Of a stretch of DNA of 46,676 nucleotides, positions 26,187 to 33,715 are shown piece by piece; the stretch's first letter is position 1; each line of letters opens with the position of its first letter. The stretch is from the NCBI GenBank assembly GCA_013138735.1, contig WTCE01000052.1:1-46676 (forward strand), in the 5' to 3' direction. The notes under the pieces were generated by a model that was not told the origin of the DNA, did not search any database, and saw nothing but the letters and a program-made list of their open reading frames with translations. The stretch is from Crocinitomix sp. (GTDB lineage: Bacteria > Bacteroidota > Bacteroidia > Flavobacteriales_D > Crocinitomicaceae). Position numbers and translations under genes: made by a program.

Positions 26187-26507
26187 ATGGAATCACAAGG
26201 TTTACTTGGAATTATAAATTGTTTTGGAGGAGCTGGATCCTATGAATCTGTCATGAATTTGATTGAAACGAGTACTTTCTTGCTGCCAGCGCTCTTATTA
26301 GTTGTGTTATTTATACGAATGAAAGTTTTGGCTGGACGTGACTCTTTAGTCTGTTCTTATGCACCCACAGATATTTTAATGCAAGAACAAAAAGCAGATC
26401 ATAAATACAATGGACAACTCCCATTCGCTAATTTTAATTTTTCTCGTAAAAAATTCTTGATCTTTTTGGCCTTACTCTTTGGTTTTTTAGTGATTTATTT
26501 TGACTAA
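26187..26507 (+). CDS. Small membrane protein, 106 aa, unknown
   Basis: Two hydrophobic segments are visible (FLLPALLLVVLFIRM and FLIFLALLFGFLVIYF), separated by a polar loop of about 45 residues containing QEQKADHKYN. The start is ATG at 26187. I recognise no family. It precedes the frameshifted membrane gene by 42 nt. The reading frame looks coding but is short and stands in a patch with decay, so it could also be a remnant. Confidence 0.55.
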   Translation: MESQGLLGIINCFGGAGSYESVMNLIETSTFLLPALLLVVLFIRMKVLAGRDSLVCSYAPTDILMQEQKADHKYNGQLPFANFNFSRKKFLIFLALLFGFLVIYFD

Positions 26508-26549
26508 TAAATATGACTCAATTGTTTTAACCTTTTACTTTATTACGTA

Positions 26550-26913
26550 GTGGGTGTTTTAGCTTTTCGTGGGCAGATAACCATGACTGAGGAAGCCTTT
26601 GCGCTTTTAAGTTCAGCCGAGCAAGAACTATTTGTTCATTATCCCCTTTGGACTACAATTGTATACGGAATTGCAGTAATTGCAGGTTTTTTAGGCGCTA
26701 TTATCTTATTAATGAATAAGAAAAGCAGCCAAATTAATTTTCACACTTTCACTACTCACTATTCTAATCCAAATGCGACATAGCCTCATTGTTGCTAAAG
26801 CAATGGATGTATTCGGTATAATGCCATTAATTATGGCTATTGTAATAATTCTCATTGGAGCCTTTTGCATTTGGTATACCAGTTATTGCAAGAATAAAGG
26901 ATGGCTTAGATAA
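26550..26913 (+). pseudogene. Frameshifted small four-helix membrane protein gene
   Basis: The frame from GTG 26550 reads GVLAFRGQITMTEEAFALL, SAEQELFVHYPLW and a helix IVYGIAVIAGFLGAIILLM, then runs out of sense after NKKSS and stops at 26781-26783. In the +1 frame, from 26731, the text continues KLIFTLSLLTILIQMRHSLI, VAKAMDVFG, a last helix and YCKNKGWLR, ending at TAA 26911-26913. Dropping the C at 26730 restores one protein of about 120-130 aa. From memory this matches a widespread Bacteroidota family of ~145-aa four-TM proteins sometimes labelled 'sugar transporter'. The 5' end also lacks an in-frame ATG. It is either a pseudogene or a sequencing error. Confidence 0.8.
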
Positions 26914-26985
26914 GGTTGTTGGCAACGAATTAAAATCAATCAATGCTTTTATGCTTTGTTTATATACCATTAAACTGCGACTATC

Positions 26986-27030
26986 GTTCAATCAGCGATT
27001 TTCAAGATAAACATGAACATTTTATTCGTA
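26986..27030 (+). promoter_or_regulatory. Conserved two-part upstream element of first barrel gene
   Basis: GTTCAATCAGCGATTTT (26986-27002) and CATTTTATTCGTA (27018-27030) recur with nearly the same bases and exactly the same 32-nt start-to-start spacing before the downstream paralogue. It ends 34 nt before the ATG. It does not match TAnnTTTG, so it may be a special promoter, an operator, or sequence kept since a recent duplication. Confidence 0.5.
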
Positions 27031-27064
27031 CATTGATATCAAATAAATTATAACCTATTATTAT

Positions 27065-27835
27065 ATGAAAAGAAAAGTACTATTACTAGCAGCTGCCGTA
27101 ATGCTATCAACAGGATTGTCGGCGCAATTTCAAGTTGGACTAAAAGGTGGATATGCTTTAGGCGCATCTCAGGCTCCACTTGGTGCCACCATAAACGGTG
27201 ATCAAACCACAACAATTTATGGAACGAATGGACAGGGAATTCCTTTTGGAGTAGAATTTCGTTATTTATTTGGCGATAACTTCGGTATACAATTAGATGC
27301 TACTTATTTATTAGGAAGTGACATTACAAACTTTGAGGTACTTGATGCAGGTTGGGAACAAAGCACAGTGACCAAATCGTCGCAATTCAGAATTGCACCT
27401 ACTTTGGTATTCAAGACAGGCTTTGGTATTTACTCAAGATTTGGGGCATTAATTCCCTTAACTGGTAAAACAATTGCAACTTCAAAAAATGCAAATGGTG
27501 CTGGACTAGGCATCCCTTCTGATGTTGATGTTACGGTAAACGGGAAATTTGGATTAGGATTTGTAGGTGCCTTAGGTTACGAATTAACATTTGATAATAT
27601 TGGCATTTTTGGTGAGCTAGAGTATATCGGGTTAGCCGTTAAACGTGCATCAACTGAAATCACTAAATATGAATTTGGTGGAATTGATCAACTTCCTAAT
27701 TTAACAGATGAGCAAATAAACACTGCTTATGAAGATGCTACAACAGCTGGAGGAATGATTGCTCAAGGAACGAGTTCTCCATTCAGTTCGATAGGATTAA
27801 ATATTGGCGTAAGATTCAATATTGGCGGTAACTAG
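27065..27835 (+). CDS. Outer-membrane beta-barrel protein, paralogue A
   Basis: A 256-aa exported protein: signal peptide MKRKVLLLAAAVMLSTGLSAQ followed by alternating amphipathic strands typical of a small outer-membrane barrel (FQVGLKGGYALG, FGVEFRYLFGDNFGIQLDATY, LGFVGALGYELTF, IGIFGELEYIGLAV). It ends in a membrane-insertion strand (SIGLNIGVRFNI), though the last residues are GGN rather than an aromatic. It is exactly as long as the next gene and clearly homologous throughout, so the pair arose by tandem duplication. Porin-like or adhesin-like roles are possible; none can be assigned. It has its own terminator. Confidence 0.88.
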   Translation: MKRKVLLLAAAVMLSTGLSAQFQVGLKGGYALGASQAPLGATINGDQTTTIYGTNGQGIPFGVEFRYLFGDNFGIQLDATYLLGSDITNFEVLDAGWEQSTVTKSSQFRIAPTLVFKTGFGIYSRFGALIPLTGKTIATSKNANGAGLGIPSDVDVTVNGKFGLGFVGALGYELTFDNIGIFGELEYIGLAVKRASTEITKYEFGGIDQLPNLTDEQINTAYEDATTAGGMIAQGTSSPFSSIGLNIGVRFNIGGN

Positions 27836-27853
27836 AATTAAAAAAAATAGTTT

Positions 27854-27907
27854 AAAAGGGATTATTCTTTGATTGGTGCAAACCTTTTTAGAATAATCCC
27901 TTTTTTT
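27854..27907 (+). terminator. Terminator after barrel paralogue A
   Basis: AAAAGGGATTATTCT (27854-27868) pairs perfectly with AGAATAATCCCTTTT (27890-27904), continuing into a T run to 27907; the loop is 21 nt. Confidence 0.85.
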
Positions 27908-27916
27908 ATGCCTTTA

Positions 27917-28051
27917 ATCTTCGCTATCATAGTCACCAATAGAATTCTTTTTGTATTTGGCATCTGACTTATGCCGATAATAACACTTGGCTTGAATAGT
28001 GCTCACTCGTAGATAAAACAGCGATAGTAAGACATTTGCCTTCGTTCTAAT
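27917..28051 (-). other. Coding-like 45-codon fragment, no good start
   Basis: On the reverse strand a frame open from 28051 to a TAA at 27914-27916 reads a hydrophobic stretch (ANVLLSLFYLRV) followed by a hydrophilic tail (KCYYRHKSDAKYKK, then GDYDSED). It looks like a real protein C-terminus but has no ATG; only a GTG lies inside, and a TGA lies just upstream (28052-28054). It is probably a remnant of a small membrane protein, or chance. It fills the otherwise empty 336-bp gap between the two barrel genes. Confidence 0.3.
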
Positions 28052-28099
28052 TCAATACCTCATACCTATTATCAATGCCTCGACTAAATTTATCCAGGG

Positions 28100-28144
28100 G
28101 TTCAATCCGCAATTTTGATTACGGTAGTGATCATTTTATTCGTA
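28100..28144 (+). promoter_or_regulatory. Conserved two-part upstream element of second barrel gene
   Basis: GTTCAATCCGCAATTTT (28100-28116) and CATTTTATTCGTA (28132-28144) mirror the element before the first barrel gene, with the same 32-nt spacing. It ends 27 nt before the ATG at 28172, which also supports that start over the longer frame from 28115. Confidence 0.5.
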
Positions 28145-28171
28145 AATTCAAATCAATTGAAAGCCAAAATC

Positions 28172-28942
28172 ATGAAGAGAAAATTATTATTTTTAGCTGC
28201 AACGCTAATGCTGTCTACAGGATTATCTGCACAATTTCAGATTGGATTAAAAGGAGGATATGCATTGGGTGCCGCGCAATCACGTTTGGGATATAGTTAT
28301 AATAATGATCAAATCACGGCGATTTACGGAACATATGGCGAAGGAATTCCATTTGGAGTCGAGTTTCGATATTTATTCGGTGAAAATTTTGGTTTACAAT
28401 TGGATGCTTCTTATTTGTTAGGTAACGAAATCACTAACTCTGAAAATCTTTATGAAGGATCTGAAGAAAGTATAGTTACCAAAACAACTCAATTCAGAAT
28501 TGCAACTACAGTGGTATTCAAAACTGAGATTGGCATCTACTCAAAATTAGGCGCACTAATTCCAGTATCTGGCTCAAATGTAGCAACTTATAGACAAGAG
28601 AATGGCGCGGGAGCAGTTATTCCTACTGAGATTGAAATTACGTCAAAAGGGAAACTCGCATTAGGATTCGTTGGTGCAATAGGATATGAATTGACACTTG
28701 GAAAGTTTGGGATTTTTGGAGAGCTCGAGTATATTAGCTTAGCAATTAAAAGGGCTTCATCAGAATATACAAGGTATGAAATTGGTGGTATTGATCAACT
28801 TTCAAATTATACAGATGAACAAATAAACTCCACTTATGAAGATGTAACTGAGGCAGGTAGTACAATTAAATCTGGCATCAGCTACGCTTATAGTTCAATT
28901 GGCTTAAATATTGGTTTGAGATTCAATATAGGCGGCAACTAG
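28172..28942 (+). CDS. Outer-membrane beta-barrel protein, paralogue B
   Basis: The ATG at 28172 gives a 256-aa protein whose signal peptide (MKRKLLFLAATLMLSTGLSAQ) and length match paralogue A; the longer frame from 28115 would place 19 residues before the signal and overlap the conserved upstream element. Barrel strands align one for one with A (FQIGLKGGYALG, FGVEFRYLFGENFGLQLDASY, LGFVGAIGYELTL, FGIFGELEYISLAI, SIGLNIGLRFNI), while loops near residues 35-55 and 90-150 differ more, as expected if loops face outside. Function is unknown; possible surface antigen or porin-like protein. Confidence 0.88.
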   Translation: MKRKLLFLAATLMLSTGLSAQFQIGLKGGYALGAAQSRLGYSYNNDQITAIYGTYGEGIPFGVEFRYLFGENFGLQLDASYLLGNEITNSENLYEGSEESIVTKTTQFRIATTVVFKTEIGIYSKLGALIPVSGSNVATYRQENGAGAVIPTEIEITSKGKLALGFVGAIGYELTLGKFGIFGELEYISLAIKRASSEYTRYEIGGIDQLSNYTDEQINSTYEDVTEAGSTIKSGISYAYSSIGLNIGLRFNIGGN

Positions 28943-28948
28943 AATTAA

Positions 28949-29016
28949 AAAAATAAGTGAAGGCTTTTTTTCATGCCTTTAAATGCTACTTATCATTATA
29001 CTTCACTTATTTTTGC
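28949..29016 (+). terminator. Terminator after barrel paralogue B
   Basis: AAAAATAAGTGAAG (28949-28962) pairs perfectly with CTTCACTTATTTTT (29001-29014). The intervening 38 nt is long, so a second inner fold is likely. A and T tracts on both sides suit an intrinsic terminator. Confidence 0.7.
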
Positions 29017-29065
29017 AAGTGTGATATTGAAAACAAATTATAAGCTTGCTAAACCGATAAAATAA

Positions 29066-30190
29066 ATGGCATTTAAAAACCTAGGATTACCCCTTGTTTT
29101 ATTGGACACCTTAGCCGAACAAAACTATAGCGATCCCTACCCTATTCAGGTCAAAGCTATTCCTGCAATTTTAGCTGGAGAAGATTTATTGGGAATAGCC
29201 AAAACAGGTTCAGGTAAAACGGCGAGTTATGTCTTGCCAATTTTGGCTCAAATGATCAAAAGGCCAAAAGCAAAAAACAGACATGTGGATGTTTTAGTTT
29301 TGGTTCCTACACGCGAATTAGCTGTGCAAGTGCAAGATGTGTTCTTTCAGTTCTGTCATCATTTACCAGATCGAATTAAAGCATTGGCGGTTTATGGCGG
29401 TGTTTCAATTAATCCACAAATGATTAGTTTGCAAAACATCAATATTTTAGTCGCCACGCCAGGTCGCTTGCTTGACTTGATAGAATCCAAGGCCGTACAT
29501 TTAACGAACGTTGCAACTCTCGTGCTGGATGAAGCAGATAAAATGCTAAACCTTGGTTTTAAGGATGAAATGAATGCCATTTTTAAACTTTTGCCAAACA
29601 AAAGGCAAAACTTACTTTTTTCGGCAACATTAAGCCCTGATATTAGTGCGATTCATGAAATAATTTTGAATAATCCAACTGTTGTTAAAATTGAGGAAGA
29701 AAAAGAAAACCTTGACTTAATTCACCAAACTGGTTATTTTGTTTCATCTGAAAAAAAAGGACCTTTATTGCGTCATCTTATTAAAAGTAAAAACCTCACG
29801 CAAGTATTAGTGTTCACAGCATCTGTTTATAAAGCAGATAATGTGGCCAATAAACTGCGGAAAAACGGAATAGAAGCCGAAGCCGTGCACAGTAAAAAAA
29901 GTCAGGGTACGCGACTAAATGCCTTAGCCAATTTTAAAGCAGGAAAGATAAGAGTTTTGGTGGCTACAGATTTACTAGCCCGTGGAATTGATATCGAGTT
30001 ATTGCCTTGTGTCATCAACTTTGAATTGCCTCGTTCACCCAAAGACTATGTCCACCGTATTGGGCGCACAGGTCGTGCAGGAAATGAAGGTTTGGCAATT
30101 ACATTAGTTTCGGATGAAGAAAAACATCATTTCAAAATCATTCAAAAGAAAATGGGACGGCAAGTTGAAATGTTTGAAAGTGAAATATAA
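29066..30190 (+). CDS. DEAD-box RNA helicase (RhlE-type)
   Basis: An ATP-dependent RNA helicase. All core motifs are present: Q motif region (F...L near the N-terminus, YPIQ at ~25-28), Walker A AKTGSGKT (45-52), PTRELA, GG...TPGRLLD, the DEAD box in LVLDEADKML, SAT, then the second RecA domain with VFTAS, ATDLLARGIDI and HRIGRTGR. It ends soon after motif VI (374 aa), so it lacks the long basic tail of many RhlE proteins. Likely roles are ribosome assembly, mRNA decay or cold adaptation. It has no close operon partner; the next gene has its own promoter. Confidence 0.95.
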   Translation: MAFKNLGLPLVLLDTLAEQNYSDPYPIQVKAIPAILAGEDLLGIAKTGSGKTASYVLPILAQMIKRPKAKNRHVDVLVLVPTRELAVQVQDVFFQFCHHLPDRIKALAVYGGVSINPQMISLQNINILVATPGRLLDLIESKAVHLTNVATLVLDEADKMLNLGFKDEMNAIFKLLPNKRQNLLFSATLSPDISAIHEIILNNPTVVKIEEEKENLDLIHQTGYFVSSEKKGPLLRHLIKSKNLTQVLVFTASVYKADNVANKLRKNGIEAEAVHSKKSQGTRLNALANFKAGKIRVLVATDLLARGIDIELLPCVINFELPRSPKDYVHRIGRTGRAGNEGLAITLVSDEEKHHFKIIQKKMGRQVEMFESEI

Positions 30191-30258
30191 GGACATTCAT
30201 TCCTTATCTAATTTCATTCTATAAAAGCTTCTTTCGCATAGAATTCAACAGTTTTAAT

Positions 30259-30266
30259 TATCTTTG
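30259..30266 (+). promoter_or_regulatory. -7 box TATCTTTG of the G/Y-repeat lipoprotein gene
   Basis: An exact match to the strongest form of the Bacteroidota -7 element, giving a leader of about 50 nt to the ATG at 30321. It overlaps the start of the longer possible frame (30264), which therefore cannot be the translation start. No TTG lies at the usual upstream distance. Confidence 0.5.
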
Positions 30267-30320
30267 ATACTGTGGAGCTTGCTCAATTTGACAAGTTTCA
30301 ATAAACGTTATACCCCTTCT

Positions 30321-31064
30321 ATGAAAAGATATCTCTTTCCTATCATCACATTGATCCTTTTATTCACTGCTGGATCTTGTCAAGAATTAACTGTTGATGA
30401 GGCATTTGACAAAGGCAAAACGCAAGGTTATAATGAAGGCCATCAAGAAGGATATGCTGATGGTTTTAATGCCGGATATGATAAACCCAAATCGGGACTT
30501 TTATTGTTTAATGATGTTAATCCAAATCTTTGGAAAACCACGTATATCATTAGTGTTATTACAATTATATTCTCACTCCTACTTGTATTTAGAGCGGTGA
30601 TGTACTTAAACTATCGTCCAAGCGAATGGAAAAAAACCTTGGCTAAATGGCTTGTGCTTCTCGTTGGCATGCTTGTCTCCTATTTTATCGTTCCTCGAAT
30701 CAACCTCATTTGGTTTTTCGATCCTCCTTTCAACAAGTATATAGCCTACTTGGTATGTATTGCTGCTATTGTTGGAATTTACTTTTTAGGAAAAAGACTA
30801 TCGACTCTTGTAAGTGAGAAAAGATCAGATAGAACAGATGTAATCATTATCCTATTGACGAGTTTATTTCTTTGGTTCATTACCTATATTGTAATCAATG
30901 GACAATATTTATTTGGACATACAGCCTTATTTGGACACCACCTAATCATTTGTTTTGCGATAGGCATAATCGCCTTTAATATTAATTTATTATTGCAGAG
31001 CGAACCCACACCTGAAGAAGACACCAATCCAATTCTAAATCACGACGAGATTAAAGAGAAGTAA
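30321..31064 (+). CDS. Lipoprotein-like polytopic membrane protein with Gly/Tyr repeats
   Basis: The ATG at 30321 opens a lipoprotein signal (MKRYLFPIITLILLFTAGSC, lipobox AGSC, cysteine 20). Just after it comes a four-residue periodic repeat (GKTQGYNEGHQEGYADGFNAGYD), like the Gly/aromatic repeats of Yae1-type or glycine-zipper segments. About five hydrophobic helices follow (IISVITIIFSLLLVFRAV, WLVLLVGMLVSYFIV, YLVCIAAIVGIYFLG, VIIILLTSLFLWFITYIVI, LIICFAIGIIAFNINLLL), and the tail is acidic. A lipobox on a multi-helix protein is unusual; the first segment may instead be a cleaved signal or plain anchor. Family and function are unknown. Confidence 0.7.
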   Translation: MKRYLFPIITLILLFTAGSCQELTVDEAFDKGKTQGYNEGHQEGYADGFNAGYDKPKSGLLLFNDVNPNLWKTTYIISVITIIFSLLLVFRAVMYLNYRPSEWKKTLAKWLVLLVGMLVSYFIVPRINLIWFFDPPFNKYIAYLVCIAAIVGIYFLGKRLSTLVSEKRSDRTDVIIILLTSLFLWFITYIVINGQYLFGHTALFGHHLIICFAIGIIAFNINLLLQSEPTPEEDTNPILNHDEIKEK

Positions 31065-31179
31065 AAACGGAATCGTTAAAATAATTTCGAGTGATGACAT
31101 CTATTCATTTTTAGTTGTCAAATTATTATCAATTGGACTTTGTAATTGTTAATTTCGCGCAAAAATTAAAACAACCGTT

Positions 31180-32367
31180 GTGGATATACCAAAAATTGTA
31201 TTAAAACCTGGAAAAGACAAATCAATTGTTAGAAAACATCCTTGGGTTTTTTCAGGAGCCATTAAAGAACAAATTGGTGAAATAACAGAAGGAACTTTTG
31301 TTGAAGTTGTAGCGAACAAAGGCCGCCATTTAGGATATGGACATTATCAAAATGGAAGCATCATGGTGCGCGTTCTATTATTTGCTAATGAAGAATTAAC
31401 GGATAACCTTTACGAACAACGCATTGCATCTGCATGGGCCTTGCGGACATCTTTAGGATTAGTTGATTCTGAAGAAACTAATATTTTCAGGCTAATTCAT
31501 GCCGAAGGAGATTTCTTGCCCGGTTTAATTATTGATCATTATGCAGGGCACCTTGTTGTGCAATGTCATAGCATTGGCATGTATCGCGACATTGATAAAA
31601 TAAAGGATGCCCTTTTAGCCGTTCTTGGCGACAAGGTAAACTCCATCTATTTAAAATGCACAGGTACTTTACCAAAAACCTATACAGAATATACGGGCGA
31701 CCGTTGGTTGCACAATGAAGTTGAGACACCACAAATTGCCTTGGAGTATGGTAACAAATTTGCCGTTAACTGGGTGACAGGTCAAAAAACAGGTTTTTTT
31801 ATTGACCAACGTGAAAACCGTAAATTGCTCAGCAGATATGCTAAAGGGAAAAAAGTATTGAACACCTTTTGTTATTCTGGAGGATTCTCAGTCTTTGCAC
31901 TAAATGCAGGAGCAACCTTGGCGCATTCATTGGATTCTTCTCAAAAAGCAATTGATTTAACAGATGAAAATATTGCGCTTGGTAACTTCGAAGAAGGAAA
32001 ACATAAATCAATTGTGGCAGACGCCATGGATTATATTAAAGACTTGCCTGAGGATTATGACGTAATCATACTTGATCCGCCTGCATTTGCAAAACACCGT
32101 AGCGCAAAGCATAATGCCATACAAGGATATAAAAGACTGAATGCACATGCCATGCGACAAATAAAACCCGGTGGCATAATTTTCACATTTAGTTGTTCGC
32201 AAGTGGTCGACAAAATGCTTTTCACAAATACCGTCATTGCTGCTTCTATTGCTGCAGAGCGTAAAGTCCGCATTTTAGAACAATTGCATCAACCCGCAGA
32301 TCATCCTGTCAGCGCAACTCACCCTGAGGGTGAATATTTAAAGGGCTTGGTTATTCAAGTCGAATAA
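31180..32367 (+). CDS. rlmI: Class I SAM-dependent rRNA methyltransferase, RlmI-like
   Basis: RlmI methylates a cytosine C5 in 23S rRNA (C1962 in E. coli). The N-terminal PUA-like domain (~1-85; KDKSIVRKHPWVFSGAI, GRHLGYGHYQNGS) is followed by an EEHEE-type linker and a Rossmann methyltransferase domain with VNWVTGQKTGFFIDQREN, the SAM-binding VLNTFCYSGGFSVFALNAGA and the motif IV ILDPPAFAKHR. FTFSCSQVVD, also catalytic in the family, is present. The start is GTG at 31180; no other in-frame start precedes the PUA domain. Length (395 aa) is typical. It is followed after 4 nt by the MATE transporter gene. The exact rRNA target is inferred from the family. Confidence 0.92.
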   Translation: MDIPKIVLKPGKDKSIVRKHPWVFSGAIKEQIGEITEGTFVEVVANKGRHLGYGHYQNGSIMVRVLLFANEELTDNLYEQRIASAWALRTSLGLVDSEETNIFRLIHAEGDFLPGLIIDHYAGHLVVQCHSIGMYRDIDKIKDALLAVLGDKVNSIYLKCTGTLPKTYTEYTGDRWLHNEVETPQIALEYGNKFAVNWVTGQKTGFFIDQRENRKLLSRYAKGKKVLNTFCYSGGFSVFALNAGATLAHSLDSSQKAIDLTDENIALGNFEEGKHKSIVADAMDYIKDLPEDYDVIILDPPAFAKHRSAKHNAIQGYKRLNAHAMRQIKPGGIIFTFSCSQVVDKMLFTNTVIAASIAAERKVRILEQLHQPADHPVSATHPEGEYLKGLVIQVE

Positions 32368-32371
32368 ATTA

Positions 32372-33715
32372 ATGGAGAAATATAGTTACAAGGCAATATT
32401 AAAAATCACCGCGCCCTTAATGTTGGGCACATTTGTGCAATCGATTGTCACATTTACGGATGCGGTTTTTGTAAGTCAGCTAGGAGATATCGCAATTGGT
32501 GCCTTTGGAAATGGAAGCTTAATGTACATTTCCTTGTTTATGTTATGCCGTGGATTAGCTGATGGCGTTCAAATTACAGTAGCCAATAAAGATGGCGCAG
32601 GCGAAACGGCAACAATGGGAGCAACCTTGTTCAACGCGCAAATCTATCAACTGTTTTTAAGTGGTTTATTATTTGCAATTCTTTTTATTTGTGGAGAGGC
32701 AGTGATTATTGGACTCTCACAATCTGGTGATATTGCAGGAGCAATGATTGACTTTATTAAGGTACGCGGATGGGGATTACTTTTTGCCGCACAGCACATG
32801 GCGTTAGTTGGTTTCTTCATTGGATTGGGCAGAACCAATATTATTCTTATTTCAGCACTACTTATTGCAGTTTGTAATATCTTTTTGGACTATTTATTTA
32901 TAAATGGAAATTGGGGAATGCCTGCTTTAGGTTTACAAGGCGCAGCACTAGCGTCTTCCATATCGGAAATGGTTGGTTTCTTGTTTCTTTTAATTTACCT
33001 GATCAAAAAGCCAGCCTTAAAAAAATATGGTTTTACGCAATTGCGCAACAAGCTAAACCTTAAAGAACATCTTAGTCTCCTAAAATTGAGTTATCCACTA
33101 ATGCTGCAAGGTGTACTTTCTCTTAGCACTTGGCTTGTCTTCTTCACCCTCATTGAGCACATGGGTACTGCGGCACTAGAGTCTGCCAATAACATAAAAT
33201 ACATCTACTTTTTGGCATTCGTTCCTCTGTTTGGTTTTGGTGCAGCTACACGCACTATAATAAGTAACCTTGTTGGACAAGGAAAAAAACAAGTCATTCC
33301 AAAAATTCAACGCAGAATCATTTTACTATCTGTGTTATTCGTTGTAGTGTTCTTCCATGGTGCCCTTTTATATCCTGAAACCTTGATTCTAATGGTTGAT
33401 CATAATCCAAATTTAGATCCACAAGTATTAGCCGATAGTGTTTATATTTTGCAATTTGTAAGCGGGTCTGTATTAGTTTTTGCTTTTTCCGTAGTCTATT
33501 TTAATTCATTAGCTGGTTTAGGCGAAACCAAAATGACCTTCGTGATTGAAGTAATTGCTATCTTCTTTTATTTAATGGGCTGCTATTACTTTATCTATTT
33601 ATGGGAATGGGATATTAAAGAAATTTGGTGGGTTGAATACATTTATTTCGGTTCATTAGGTATCTTCAGTTTTATCTATTTATTATATTATCGAAAAAAA
33701 AGAGTAAATGAGTGA
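32372..33715 (+). CDS. MATE-family efflux transporter
   Basis: A 447-aa polytopic protein with about twelve hydrophobic helices in two homologous halves. The first-half signature (ILKITAPLMLGTFVQSIVTF, DAVFVSQLGDIAIGAFG) and the second-half repeat (LSYPLMLQGVLSLSTWLVFF, TRTIISNLVGQG) are typical of MATE (NorM/DinF-type) cation/drug antiporters in the inner membrane. The substrate cannot be inferred. It begins 4 nt after the rlmI-like gene and its last 8 nt overlap the fmt start (33708-33715), so the three are one operon. The C-terminus is short and basic (YRKKRVNE). Confidence 0.9.
   Translation: MEKYSYKAILKITAPLMLGTFVQSIVTFTDAVFVSQLGDIAIGAFGNGSLMYISLFMLCRGLADGVQITVANKDGAGETATMGATLFNAQIYQLFLSGLLFAILFICGEAVIIGLSQSGDIAGAMIDFIKVRGWGLLFAAQHMALVGFFIGLGRTNIILISALLIAVCNIFLDYLFINGNWGMPALGLQGAALASSISEMVGFLFLLIYLIKKPALKKYGFTQLRNKLNLKEHLSLLKLSYPLMLQGVLSLSTWLVFFTLIEHMGTAALESANNIKYIYFLAFVPLFGFGAATRTIISNLVGQGKKQVIPKIQRRIILLSVLFVVVFFHGALLYPETLILMVDHNPNLDPQVLADSVYILQFVSGSVLVFAFSVVYFNSLAGLGETKMTFVIEVIAIFFYLMGCYYFIYLWEWDIKEIWWVEYIYFGSLGIFSFIYLLYYRKKRVNE

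Noticed and set aside
26781-26783. Stop codon of the 77-aa frame as a true gene end
   Set aside because: The last ~20 residues before it (QINFHTFTTHYSNPNAT) break a membrane-protein pattern that continues in the +1 frame, so this is a frameshift artefact rather than a real C-terminus.
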